From DASRHT01 sp035293765 (lineage in GTDB: Bacteria > Chloroflexota > Ktedonobacteria > Ktedonobacterales > Ktedonobacteraceae), in the NCBI GenBank assembly GCA_035293765.1, contig DATGMF010000079.1:124001-188000 (forward strand): DNA of 64,000 bases. Direction: 5' to 3'. The notes under the pieces are model-generated. The model saw only the letters and a program-made list of their open reading frames with translations. It searched no databases and was not told the DNA's origin. The position numbers and the translations under genes are program-made. Shown here in pieces: positions 8,101 through 15,784 of the stretch; position 1 is the first letter of the stretch; the number at the start of each line of letters is the position of its first letter.

Positions 8101-9471
8101 ATGAAATCCATACGCATTGCCGGCGGGCTTGGCTTTTATGGCGATTCCTGGCAGCCGATCAAGGCGAGTATCGAGCGCGGCAACGTGCGCTACGTCGCCT
8201 CCGATCACCTGGCTGAATTAACGCTAGCGATCCTGCAAAAGGACCGCCAGCGCGATCCCAACCTGGGCTATACCCGCGACCTGGTCCCCATGCTGGCCGA
8301 TTTGCTGCCGCTTGCCCTCCCGCGTGGCGTCAAGTTTATTCTGAACGCGGGCGGCCTTAACCCGATGGCGGCACGCGCAACGCTGCTGGCGGCACTCAAA
8401 AAATTTGGCGTCAAGCTCAAAGTTGGCGTTGTGCTGGGCGACTCGGTGCTGGAGCGGCTCGACGAACTGCAAGCGATGGGTGTTTCGCTGGCGCATATGG
8501 ATACGGGAGAGGATATCGCCACTGTGCGCGAGCGTCTGCTCTTTGCCAGCGCCTATCTGGGGGCGCGTCCATTAGTGGAGGCTCTTGACGCGGGTGCGGA
8601 TATTGTGCTGACCGGTCGTGTTGCCGATGCCGCGCTCTTTCTGGCGCCGATGATGCACGAATTTCGCTGGCAGTGGGATGACTGGGATAAGCTGGCTCAG
8701 GGGATCGTCGTCGGACACCTGATGGAGTGCAGCGGCCAGGCGACCGGCGGCAACTTCGGCGGCGATTGGCGCTCGATTCCCGATCTGACGCACATTGGCT
8801 ATCCCATCGCTGAGGTCTATGAAAATGGCGATGCCATCATCACCAAAGCCCCTGGCACCGGCGGGCGCGTCAACTTTGATACTTTGCGCGAGCAACTGCT
8901 CTACGAAGTACACGATCCCGCGCACTATCTAACCCCTGATGTTGATGTGGATATGACGACGTTGCGCATGGAAGAGATCGGACCCGATCAGGTGCGCGTA
9001 ACCGGCGCGACGGGCCGGCCCGCGCCCGCAACGCTCAAAATCGTCGCGGGCTACGAGGATGGCTATATGGGTCAGGCCATGCTAGGCTACGCCTGGCCCG
9101 ATGCGCTGGCGAAGGCGCAACTGGCGGCTGAGATTGTACAGCAGCAGATGCAGGAAACTGGCTTGCGGGCGGAAGAAACGCTGGTAGAATTTATCGGCTA
9201 TAATTCGATTCATGGCCCTCTGGCCGATCCCACTTACGCCGAACATCTCAACGAGGTCTACCTGCGGATCGCGATCCGGTGCCGGGATAAGCGCGAAGCT
9301 GCGCGTATTGGGCGACTGGTCACGCACCTGGGGTTGAACGGCCCGCCCTTTATTGGTGGGGCTGGCGGTATTATGGAGCCGCGCGGGCTGCTTGGCATCT
9401 GGCCCACCCTGGCCCCTCGCGGGGTGATCGAGGAGTATGTCAGCGTGAGCGTAGAGGAGGCTGGCGTATGA
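8101..9471 (+). CDS. AtuA family protein (DUF1446), main domain
   Basis: The 456-residue protein matches the main domain of AtuA/DUF1446 proteins: Gly-rich start RIAGGLGFYGDS, then KFILNAGGLNP, DIVLTGRVADAAL and ECSGQATGGNFGGDW. The family is tied to acyclic terpene utilisation and acyl-CoA catabolism; its chemistry is not settled. In many bacteria AtuA also carries a small C-terminal domain, which here is a separate gene overlapping by four bases. The position between an acyl-CoA dehydrogenase and an acyl-CoA carboxylase supports the pathway assignment. Confidence 0.88.
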   Translation: MKSIRIAGGLGFYGDSWQPIKASIERGNVRYVASDHLAELTLAILQKDRQRDPNLGYTRDLVPMLADLLPLALPRGVKFILNAGGLNPMAARATLLAALKKFGVKLKVGVVLGDSVLERLDELQAMGVSLAHMDTGEDIATVRERLLFASAYLGARPLVEALDAGADIVLTGRVADAALFLAPMMHEFRWQWDDWDKLAQGIVVGHLMECSGQATGGNFGGDWRSIPDLTHIGYPIAEVYENGDAIITKAPGTGGRVNFDTLREQLLYEVHDPAHYLTPDVDVDMTTLRMEEIGPDQVRVTGATGRPAPATLKIVAGYEDGYMGQAMLGYAWPDALAKAQLAAEIVQQQMQETGLRAEETLVEFIGYNSIHGPLADPTYAEHLNEVYLRIAIRCRDKREAARIGRLVTHLGLNGPPFIGGAGGIMEPRGLLGIWPTLAPRGVIEEYVSVSVEEAGV

Positions 9472-9782
9472 GGACGCAATTAGTCCGCCTGGTGCATGCG
9501 CGTTCAGGCGATAAGGGCGACAAAGCTAACATTGCAATTTTTGCTCCTGACCAGGCAACCTATGAGCTGATCAAACGTGAAGTCACCGCCGGACGCGTCA
9601 AAGAGCACTTCGCGGGCATTGCCGCTGGACCGGTTGAGCGGTTCGAGGTCCCCAATATGCTCGCCCTCAACTTTGCGCTGCACGGTGCCCTCAACGGCGG
9701 TGCCTCGCGTTCTCTCAGAAGCGATAGCCTGGGCAAATCTCTCTCTTCGGCCCTCTTGCGCATGGAGATCGATGTGCAGTAG
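9468..9782 (+). CDS. AtuA-like C-terminal domain protein
   Basis: The 104-residue protein starts with the motif VRLVHARSGDKGDKANIAIF, typical of the C-terminal ferredoxin-fold-like domain of AtuA. Its ATG overlaps the TGA of the preceding gene (ATGA), so the two are translationally coupled and probably form one complex. The last 15 residues are Ser/Arg-rich and less conserved-looking. Confidence 0.85.
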   Translation: MRTQLVRLVHARSGDKGDKANIAIFAPDQATYELIKREVTAGRVKEHFAGIAAGPVERFEVPNMLALNFALHGALNGGASRSLRSDSLGKSLSSALLRMEIDVQ

Positions 9783-9851
9783 GGGCAATCCCTTGCGGTT
9801 GCCCTGGCCTTAGGCGGCAGAACATTTTTATTGGAAAAGGATGCACACCAC

Positions 9852-11384
9852 ATGAGCGATATAAACGAGCGATTAGCAACGGAGATAGAGCGCATCAAGA
9901 AAGGGGGGCCGGAAAAGTATCACCAGCGCAACCGCGAGCAGAAGCGATTATTTGCGCGCGACCGCTTGAAGCTGCTGTTCGACGATGGCAAGATCGAGTT
10001 CGAAGATCATATGTTTGCCGAGTGCCAGAATCCCGAGCTGCCCGCCGACGGCAACATCATCGGCATAGGCCGCATTCATGGCCGTCCCGTTGCCTTCAGC
10101 GCCTCCGACTCGACGGTGAAAGCGGGCTCGGCAGGCGAGAAAGGGGTGCAGAAAAGCCTGCGTATGCAGGAAACCGCCATGCGGCTGCGCATCCCTTTCA
10201 TCTACCTGATCGATTCTGCGGGCGCGCGCATCACCGACCAGGTGCGCCTCTTTCCCGGGCGCAACCAGGGCGGGCGTACCTTCTATAATCAAATCAAGAT
10301 GTCAGGGGTTGTGCCGCAGCTTGCCCTGATGTTTGGCCCCTCGCCTGCTGGCGCGGCCTACACTCCCGCTTTTTCCGATGCTGTCATCATGGTTGAGGGC
10401 AATGCCAGCGCCTACCTGGGCTCTCCGCGCATGGCCGAGATGGTCACGCGCGAGAAGGTGACGCTGGATGAGATGGGCGGTGCGCGCATGCATTGCACCG
10501 TCTCCGGCCTGGGCGACTTCCTGGCCGAGAACGAGGAGCACGCCATCCAGATTGCGCGCGATTATCTGCGCTATATGCCACAGAATTACCTGGGCAAGCC
10601 TGCCGATGCCGAGCCAGCACCTCCCGCCAGCAATCGTCCTCTGCGCGAGATCGTGCCGGAAGTACAGAGCAGACCGTTCAATATGTACGACTTCATCGAC
10701 TCACTGGTGGACGGCGGCAGCTTCTTCGAGGTCAAGAAGCTCTTCGCGCCCGAGATTATCACCGGTTTCGCTCGCCTGAACGGCAAAGCGGTCGGGCTCG
10801 TTGCCAATCAGCCCCGGGTTAAGGGCGGCGTGATCTTTGTGGACTCATCGGACAAGGCGGCGCGCTTCATCAATACTTGCAACGCCTTTAATATTCCCCT
10901 GCTTTTCCTCGCCGATGTCTCCGGCTTTATGATCGGCTCGGCGGTCGAGCGGGCGGGCATTATTCGCCACGGGGCCAAGTTTATCGCGGCGGTCTCGCAG
11001 GCCGTGGTGCCGAAGATCTCGGTGATTGTGCGCAAGTGCTATGGCGCGGGCCTCTACGCCATGTCCGGCCCGGCCTTTGGCACCGACTATGTGATTGCCC
11101 TGCCAACGGCCCAGATTGCCGTCATGGGGCCAGAGGCTGCGATCAACGCCGTTTTCGCCAATCAAATAGCCGCGCTACCGGAGGAGCAGCGCGAGTCGTT
11201 CCGCAAGATGGCGGAGGCGAAGTACGCCGAGGATATCGATATTTTTCACCTTGCCTCGGAGATGATCGTCGATACCATCACGCCGTTCGAGGCCCTGCGC
11301 GACGAACTGATTGCGCGTTTCAGCGTGCTTGAGACAAAAGAGGAGCGCTTCTCGGAATGCCGCAATCCCATTTATCCAGTGTAA
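9852..11384 (+). CDS. Acyl-CoA carboxylase carboxyltransferase (beta) subunit
   Basis: From the ATG at 9852 the protein is about 510 residues. The frame stays open to a TTG at 9831, but GGAAAAGGA sits well for 9852. It has the two crotonase-like halves of PCC/MCC/geranyl-CoA carboxylase beta subunits. Gly-rich oxyanion segments include SPAGAAYTPAFSDA in the N-half and KCYGAGLYAMSGPAFG in the C-half. It transfers CO2 from carboxybiotin to an acyl-CoA. The acyl group cannot be read off, but methylcrotonyl- or geranyl-CoA fits the AtuA context. The biotin carrier follows 32 bases downstream; a biotin carboxylase subunit is not in the window. Confidence 0.92.
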   Translation: MSDINERLATEIERIKKGGPEKYHQRNREQKRLFARDRLKLLFDDGKIEFEDHMFAECQNPELPADGNIIGIGRIHGRPVAFSASDSTVKAGSAGEKGVQKSLRMQETAMRLRIPFIYLIDSAGARITDQVRLFPGRNQGGRTFYNQIKMSGVVPQLALMFGPSPAGAAYTPAFSDAVIMVEGNASAYLGSPRMAEMVTREKVTLDEMGGARMHCTVSGLGDFLAENEEHAIQIARDYLRYMPQNYLGKPADAEPAPPASNRPLREIVPEVQSRPFNMYDFIDSLVDGGSFFEVKKLFAPEIITGFARLNGKAVGLVANQPRVKGGVIFVDSSDKAARFINTCNAFNIPLLFLADVSGFMIGSAVERAGIIRHGAKFIAAVSQAVVPKISVIVRKCYGAGLYAMSGPAFGTDYVIALPTAQIAVMGPEAAINAVFANQIAALPEEQRESFRKMAEAKYAEDIDIFHLASEMIVDTITPFEALRDELIARFSVLETKEERFSECRNPIYPV

Positions 11385-11416
11385 TGTGTCATTTTATATT
11401 TTTGAGGAGTCGTGTC

Positions 11417-11629
11417 ATGAAACGTGTTGTATCCAATATGGCGGGCGTTGTGCTGGAGTATTTAGTCCAGCCTGGAGATACTATCGCGGTGGATCAGGAC
11501 GTGGTGATGCTGGAGTCGATGAAGATGCAAATCCCGGTTCAGTCAACGGTCAGCGGGACGGTGAAGGAGCTCAAGGCCAACGAGGGCGATTTTGTCGATG
11601 ACGGCGATGTACTGATCGAAGTCGAATAG
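11417..11629 (+). CDS. Stand-alone biotin carboxyl carrier protein
   Basis: The 70-residue protein is a single biotinyl/lipoyl domain with the biotin site LESMKMQIP (Lys36) and the hairpin repeat around QPGDTIAVDQDVV and NEGDFVDDGDVLIEVE. The ATG at 11417 follows GAGGAG. It should carry CO2-biotin to the carboxyltransferase encoded just upstream. Biotin carrier domains are more often fused to the biotin carboxylase; here the carrier is separate and the biotin carboxylase must be encoded elsewhere. Confidence 0.93.
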   Translation: MKRVVSNMAGVVLEYLVQPGDTIAVDQDVVMLESMKMQIPVQSTVSGTVKELKANEGDFVDDGDVLIEVE

Positions 11630-11673
11630 AGACGACAGCGTTTCTCCTGCGTACGATTGGTAGGAAGATGGAG

Positions 11674-11697
11674 AGAGGGTAGGATGCCCTACCCTCT
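11674..11697. terminator. Stem-loop between convergent genes
   Basis: A perfect 10-bp stem, AGAGGGTAGG (11674-11683) with CCTACCCTCT (11688-11697), lies in the gap between the biotin carrier gene and the convergent small gene. There is no strong T-run, so termination is likely but not certain. Confidence 0.5.
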
Positions 11698-11700
11698 GCC

Positions 11701-11880
11701 TTACTGGCCTTTTTTGTGGCCTTCTTCCTTATGATGTTTCATCACTGTGCGAGCTGCTACTTCCTCAGCGCGGTCCCCATAGCGACCACTTTTCTCTGCT
11801 GATTCTTTAATATGCTCGTACATGCGCTCTTCTTTGGCGCCCACACCGCTTAACGGCTTCTCCTTCTTCTTCTTTGGCAT
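11701..11880 (-). CDS. Small basic protein of the 'plasmid stabilization' annotation type
   Basis: About 59 residues from the second of two adjacent ATGs (11883 and 11880), chosen because AGGAGG lies six bases before it. The product is very Lys-rich and contains YEHIKESAEKSGRYGDRAEE followed by VAARTVMKHHKEE. Small proteins with this YEHIKES...AEEVAARTV pattern are common in bacteria and are often annotated as plasmid stabilisation or Rho-termination-like proteins; their function is not established. Nothing nearby suggests a toxin partner. Confidence 0.75.
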   Translation of the reverse strand: MPKKKKEKPLSGVGAKEERMYEHIKESAEKSGRYGDRAEEVAARTVMKHHKEEGHKKGQ

Positions 11881-11940
11881 CATGAACCTCCTTCTCAATG
11901 CTGCATCGAATGCGTAACAACTTCCCTGGTGCATTTCCGC

Positions 11941-11968
11941 TTGACATCTTCTAATTCGGTGCTATACT
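11941..11968 (+). promoter_or_regulatory. Sigma-70 promoter pointing to no plus-strand gene
   Basis: TTGACA (11941-11946) and TATACT (11963-11968) are separated by 16 bases. Downstream there is no plus-strand gene, only about 100 bases and then the 3' end of a minus-strand gene. The putative transcript can form CCTCAAG/CTTGAGG pairing (about 11972-12019). It may drive a small or antisense RNA. Confidence 0.5.
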
Positions 11969-12084
11969 TCTCCTCAAGAGAGGGGAGGGAGCCGGGGGCT
12001 ATCACGACCCGCTTGAGGGTACTGAAACTAGAATGTACACGATCAGGCGAGAAAAAAGGTTTCTTCCCGTCAAAATACTAACTG

Positions 12085-13191
12085 CTAGCTTGTGAGCACT
12101 TCGACGCTCAATCGTTCTAAAAGCTCCGCCAGCTTGCGGGAGTGTAGCCCTTCGTGTGTTGCAAGCTCAAGCACCTCAAGTCCTGGCTGGCATGCGGCCT
12201 CCAGCGAGACACGCTCGTTGGTGGGCAGGTCTTGCCAGGTTGTTGGTTTCTGGCGCACAAAGGCAGCGGTCGATTGTATCCACTCCTCGTAAGGTAGCGA
12301 GGGATCGATAAAGTTGATTAGTCGCTGCATAGCGTCTGTGGGATGCGCTACAAACTCTTCGTAAGAGAACATCGTCACCCGTTCCTCCGGTAGTGTTAAC
12401 AGGTAGCGCATGCCAAGAATAATCAGCTTGCTCCAGACGTCGCCAAAAATAGCCATTGGGATCGGAGCATGGGCAATGGCATTGACATCGATGCGGCTCA
12501 TGGTTTCCATCTGATCTGCCACGTCGTCGTCTCCCCTGTCACTCAAGAGCCTGGAAGGCATGCCCTGGGCTTTGCTTTGGAGCTCCATCAGACCCATCAA
12601 ACGGAACGCCTGGTGATGGACCATTGACATGGCGCACTCGCGACCATCACGAGCAATATGCACAAATTTTGCGGAAGGGAAGAGTTTGATCAATGCCCCA
12701 AGCATGGGAAGAGAGAAGCCAGAGCGTTCAACGATGACTTTACGTTTGAAACGCTGTTGGAGCCATGCGAACAGACGGGTATAGTGGCGTTCGATCTGAT
12801 CTGGAGGGAAGGTGCTTACAACCTGCTCTACCTCATCATAAAGGGCTTCGTAGTCGTCCGTCAGATGTGGCAGCGTGACCAGCAGGAGAGGAGGTATGCC
12901 TGTCTCCGCATTGAAACGCGAAGTTGCACTAACAGGATACAAAAACTCCTGAGCTTTAATATTGTGGCGCAACATGTGGGTGATAAAAGGGCTGGGAGTG
13001 CTGAGTAATTTCCAGAATTGAGAGGCATCCACTATCCCTTCGCGGAACCTTGCACCTTCCAGCAGCACGAAGAATTCGGATAGGCTGAGCACCTCAGGAT
13101 GTTTGCGCAGGATATTCGAGATCATGGTTGAGCCGCATCTACCAGTCCCGACGACGAGGGTCATGGGTCTGTTCGTGTGAGATTGGGTCAT
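12085..13191 (-). CDS. Sulfotransferase family protein
   Basis: The 368-residue protein opens with the PAPS-binding P-loop VVGTGRCGSTMIS (about 13-25) and has the second PAPS motif FVHIARDGRECAMSM near 175-190. This is the pattern of bacterial Sulfotransfer_3-type enzymes, which move a sulfuryl group from PAPS to a hydroxyl or amine. The acceptor is unknown. AGGAGG sits three to four bases before the ATG. No sulfate activation gene is nearby. Confidence 0.88.
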   Translation of the reverse strand: MTQSHTNRPMTLVVGTGRCGSTMISNILRKHPEVLSLSEFFVLLEGARFREGIVDASQFWKLLSTPSPFITHMLRHNIKAQEFLYPVSATSRFNAETGIPPLLLVTLPHLTDDYEALYDEVEQVVSTFPPDQIERHYTRLFAWLQQRFKRKVIVERSGFSLPMLGALIKLFPSAKFVHIARDGRECAMSMVHHQAFRLMGLMELQSKAQGMPSRLLSDRGDDDVADQMETMSRIDVNAIAHAPIPMAIFGDVWSKLIILGMRYLLTLPEERVTMFSYEEFVAHPTDAMQRLINFIDPSLPYEEWIQSTAAFVRQKPTTWQDLPTNERVSLEAACQPGLEVLELATHEGLHSRKLAELLERLSVEVLTS

Positions 13192-13200
13192 GAAGCCTCC

Positions 13201-13547
13201 TTATTGGATGACTTGTCCGATAAAAAAGACGTTAACAGCGGTGTAAAAAGGCAAGGCGCTGAGCGAACCTGAATGCTGAATATAGTGAAAGATGCGCCAA
13301 AAGTTTCGTATTGCAGAGTTGTCTACTAGAGTATAGAGGGAAACGTGGTTATTGTCAAACATGGAGAAAAAGGCTACAAAAAGAGCAGTAGTTGTGCTTT
13401 CCCAAAGGAAGCCGGGTGAGGCCAGAGACAGGCCATTGCCCGGCTCCCTTTTTTGATATTGCAGCCAATCGGCGTATCGCATATACTGGTGGATGAGCAT
13501 ATCTGCTCGCCTCAAATTTTTGAAGCGTTGATCAAACAAGGAAACCC
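13201..13547. other. Intergenic region with a terminator-like hairpin
   Basis: A 112-codon open frame on the minus strand spans this stretch but looks like chance. It has no convincing ribosome site and runs through the hairpin at 13407-13454. The sequence upstream of that hairpin on the plus strand (about 13310-13400) could be a short RNA, but no good promoter was seen. Confidence 0.4.
13407..13454 (+). terminator. Rho-independent terminator-like hairpin
   Basis: GGAAGCCGGG (13407-13416) pairs with CCCGGCTCC (13439-13447), with an inner GGCC/GGCC pair, followed by six Ts at 13449-13454. It is oriented to stop plus-strand transcription, although no plus-strand gene ends just before it. Confidence 0.6.
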
Positions 13548-13836
13548 ATGACCACCAGTAGCAGACATGGCCTGTTTAAGCAGCGCGGGCTGACCCAGAC
13601 AGAGCTTACCGATATTCGACGCCTGGCCGATCTTTGTAATACCTATGGCGGCCTGGATCTCAAGTTAAACTGGAGCTCGCTGCCGCACCATTCAAGAAAT
13701 TCGGGCGAGTGGGCAATGGCGCGTCTGGCTGGAGGTCGCGACGGAAAATGAGCAGGCGCTATCGCTCTATCAATTGTGCGGCTTTAAGGTGACCGTCAGC
13801 TATGACTATTATCGCCTGGATACTCAGACTATATAA
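13548..13836 (+). pseudogene. Decayed GNAT acetyltransferase
   Basis: The first 45 or so codons read as the start of a GNAT-type protein (LTQTELTDIRRLADLCNT, then GGLDLKLNW). That frame then ends at 13751. In another frame the C-terminal GNAT end continues: VWLEVATENEQALSLYQLCG and FKVTVSYDYYRLD, ending at TAA 13834-13836. This last segment is the typical acetyltransferase beta4-alpha4 'LYxxxGF' end. The central acetyl-CoA binding part is missing, so the gene has suffered an internal deletion with a frame change. It lies 15 bases before the LIM-domain gene. Confidence 0.75.
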
Positions 13837-13851
13837 TGTTACGAGGGTGGA

Positions 13852-14772
13852 ATGTTTTCACAACTTGTCTGTAAACGCTGTGGGCAGCCGATCAGGGGCA
13901 ACTATCTGAAGGCTTTGGGCGCAATATGGCACCCGGAGCATTTTGTCTGCGCGGGTTGTGGGCAACCACTGGATAGCGCCGGCTTCACCCTTCATCAGAA
14001 CGCTCCCTATCATAGCGAGTGTTACACTAACCTGATTGCTCCCCGTTGCGCATATTGCCAGCAGCCGCTTGCTGGAAAGTATCTGGTGGATCACTGGGGG
14101 ACACGTTATTGTCAGCGCCACCAGCAGGAGTATCCTTCCTGCGACTTCTGCGGTCGCTTAATTCCTCCTCATGAGCAGGAGCAGGGGCGCGATGTGGAGA
14201 GTCGCCGTTGTGCCGTCTGCCGCGCCTCGGCTATAGAGACGGCTGAGGAGGCGAAACCCATTTTCTCGCGCCTGATTCGCTGGGCCAACGCTCAGGAGCT
14301 GATGTATCATAACCTGCATCTTGGCCTTGTCCTCTGTGGGCGAGCACGCCTGGCGGAATTGCTCAGGGAGCGTACCAGCACGCATGCGCTCGGCGCGACT
14401 GTCAGCTCGACGTATATGGAGAAGGGGCGAGTGACGCGTTCCGAAGTCACCGGCGTTGCGGTGCTACAGGGCTTGCCATCCACGCTGTTTCAGGGGGTAA
14501 CAGTACACGAACTGGGGCATGTCTGGCTGGTCGTGCATGGTATTCAGCCAATGCCGTCGTGGGCAGAGGAGGGATTTTGCGAACTGCTCTCCTACCGCTA
14601 CTATATGGAGATGAATACGCCCGAGAGCCTCTATCACGCCAGCAATATCGCGCGCAATCGTGATCCTATCTATGGTGAGGGATTCCGGCGTGTTCGCGAT
14701 CTGGCGGAGTCCACCGGTTTCCCCCATTTGTTAGAGATCTTGCGCACCACGAAACGCATGCCTGTGCGCTGA
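13852..14772 (+). CDS. LIM-domain/DA1-like zinc metallopeptidase
   Basis: The 306-residue protein begins with a LIM-type double zinc finger: Cys7, Cys10, His27, His30, then Cys33, Cys36, His54, Cys57. More Cys/His pairs follow (Cys66/69, Cys87/His90, Cys97/100, Cys120/123). The C-terminal half holds the gluzincin motif HELGH (His217, Glu218, His221) and WAEEGF about 16 residues later, the likely third ligand. This LIM-plus-HExxH layout is that of the DA1 family, known from plants, where the peptidase is ubiquitin-activated. Bacterial members are less studied. No signal peptide is seen. The substrate is unknown. Confidence 0.82.
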   Translation: MFSQLVCKRCGQPIRGNYLKALGAIWHPEHFVCAGCGQPLDSAGFTLHQNAPYHSECYTNLIAPRCAYCQQPLAGKYLVDHWGTRYCQRHQQEYPSCDFCGRLIPPHEQEQGRDVESRRCAVCRASAIETAEEAKPIFSRLIRWANAQELMYHNLHLGLVLCGRARLAELLRERTSTHALGATVSSTYMEKGRVTRSEVTGVAVLQGLPSTLFQGVTVHELGHVWLVVHGIQPMPSWAEEGFCELLSYRYYMEMNTPESLYHASNIARNRDPIYGEGFRRVRDLAESTGFPHLLEILRTTKRMPVR

Positions 14773-14780
14773 TGTATGTA

Positions 14781-15725
14781 TTACCGTTCTGTCATTTGAG
14801 GGTCGAGCGCATCGCGCAGGCCGTCGCCCACAAGGTTGCAGCTAAGAACGGTAAAGAAGATCAGCAGTCCTGGCACGAAGACCAGCTTGGGATCGACATC
14901 GAAGAAGCCCTGGCCGTCGCTAACCATATTGCCCCAGCTAGGAATAGGGATTTTGATGCCGAAGCCAAAGTAACTGAGAATCGACTCCAGAATAATATTG
15001 CCGCCCACCAGCAGGGTGGCATTGACGACAATTGGGCCGATGGCGTTGGGCAAAATATGGCGGAACATCACGCGGAAACTGCGCGCTCCCACCGTTTGCG
15101 CGGCACGCACGAACTCGCGCTCCTTCAAGGCCAGAAATTCGCCACGGATCAGGCGGGCCGAGGTTGTCCAACCAAAGATCGCGATCAGCGGGATGATGGT
15201 GGCAGGCGAGCCGTTGGTGAAAGACGCGGAGAGTACGAATAGCAGCAGGTACAGCGGGATCGCCAGCACAGTATCGGTCGTACGCATTAAGATATTATCG
15301 ATAATGCCGCCGTAATAGCCCGCGAACGCGCCAATCAGGGTGCCCAGAGTCACCGAGACCAGCATCGAACTCAGCCCCACCAGCAGCGAAATCTGTCCGC
15401 CTGCCAGCGCCCGCGCAAACAGGTCGCGGCCCACATCATCGGCCCCCAGGGGGAACTGAAGGCTCGGACCTGAGAAAGGCGCCGCTACATTAACGTCGTC
15501 CGGGTGATTATGTCCTGTAATGACGGGTCCGATGAAACAGAGTAGCACCATGAGGATCAGGAATATCGCCCCAGCCGTCGCCGTGCGATTGCGCAGGAAG
15601 CGGTCGAGGATAATCCGGCCCTGGCTGCGCCTCTTCTGCGCTAGCTCTGGCGTCAGATCCAGCAAATCAAGCTCTTCTTCGTCCTGTGACGTTGTGTCGA
15701 TATTGGTGCGGTCGAAGATCTCCAT
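14781..15725 (-). CDS. Dipeptide/oligopeptide ABC transporter permease (DppC type)
   Basis: The 314-residue membrane protein has an N-terminal OppC-type segment with a first transmembrane helix near 50-72, and five more helices. It has the EAA loop for the ATPase (ALKEREFVRAAQTVGARSFR, then a short gap to HILPN). It is the second permease of a peptide-type importer. It follows the DppB-type gene by 59 bases and is last in the visible operon. The ATPase subunits are not in the window. AAAGGAA precedes the ATG. It converges with the LIM gene with only eight bases between. Confidence 0.93.
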   Translation of the reverse strand: MEIFDRTNIDTTSQDEEELDLLDLTPELAQKRRSQGRIILDRFLRNRTATAGAIFLILMVLLCFIGPVITGHNHPDDVNVAAPFSGPSLQFPLGADDVGRDLFARALAGGQISLLVGLSSMLVSVTLGTLIGAFAGYYGGIIDNILMRTTDTVLAIPLYLLLFVLSASFTNGSPATIIPLIAIFGWTTSARLIRGEFLALKEREFVRAAQTVGARSFRVMFRHILPNAIGPIVVNATLLVGGNIILESILSYFGFGIKIPIPSWGNMVSDGQGFFDVDPKLVFVPGLLIFFTVLSCNLVGDGLRDALDPQMTER

Positions 15726-15784
15726 TAAAGGTTCCTTTCAATGGGTCGGCCTCATGCCAGCTGGCTCTAGCTTCACGCTGGCTG

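Noticed and set aside
13201..13539. 112-codon minus-strand open frame
   Set aside because: No ribosome site, no family resemblance, and it runs through a terminator-like hairpin.
14772..15242. Long plus-strand open frame antisense to the DppC-type permease gene
   Set aside because: The minus-strand frame encodes a complete, recognisable permease; the antisense frame is a composition effect.
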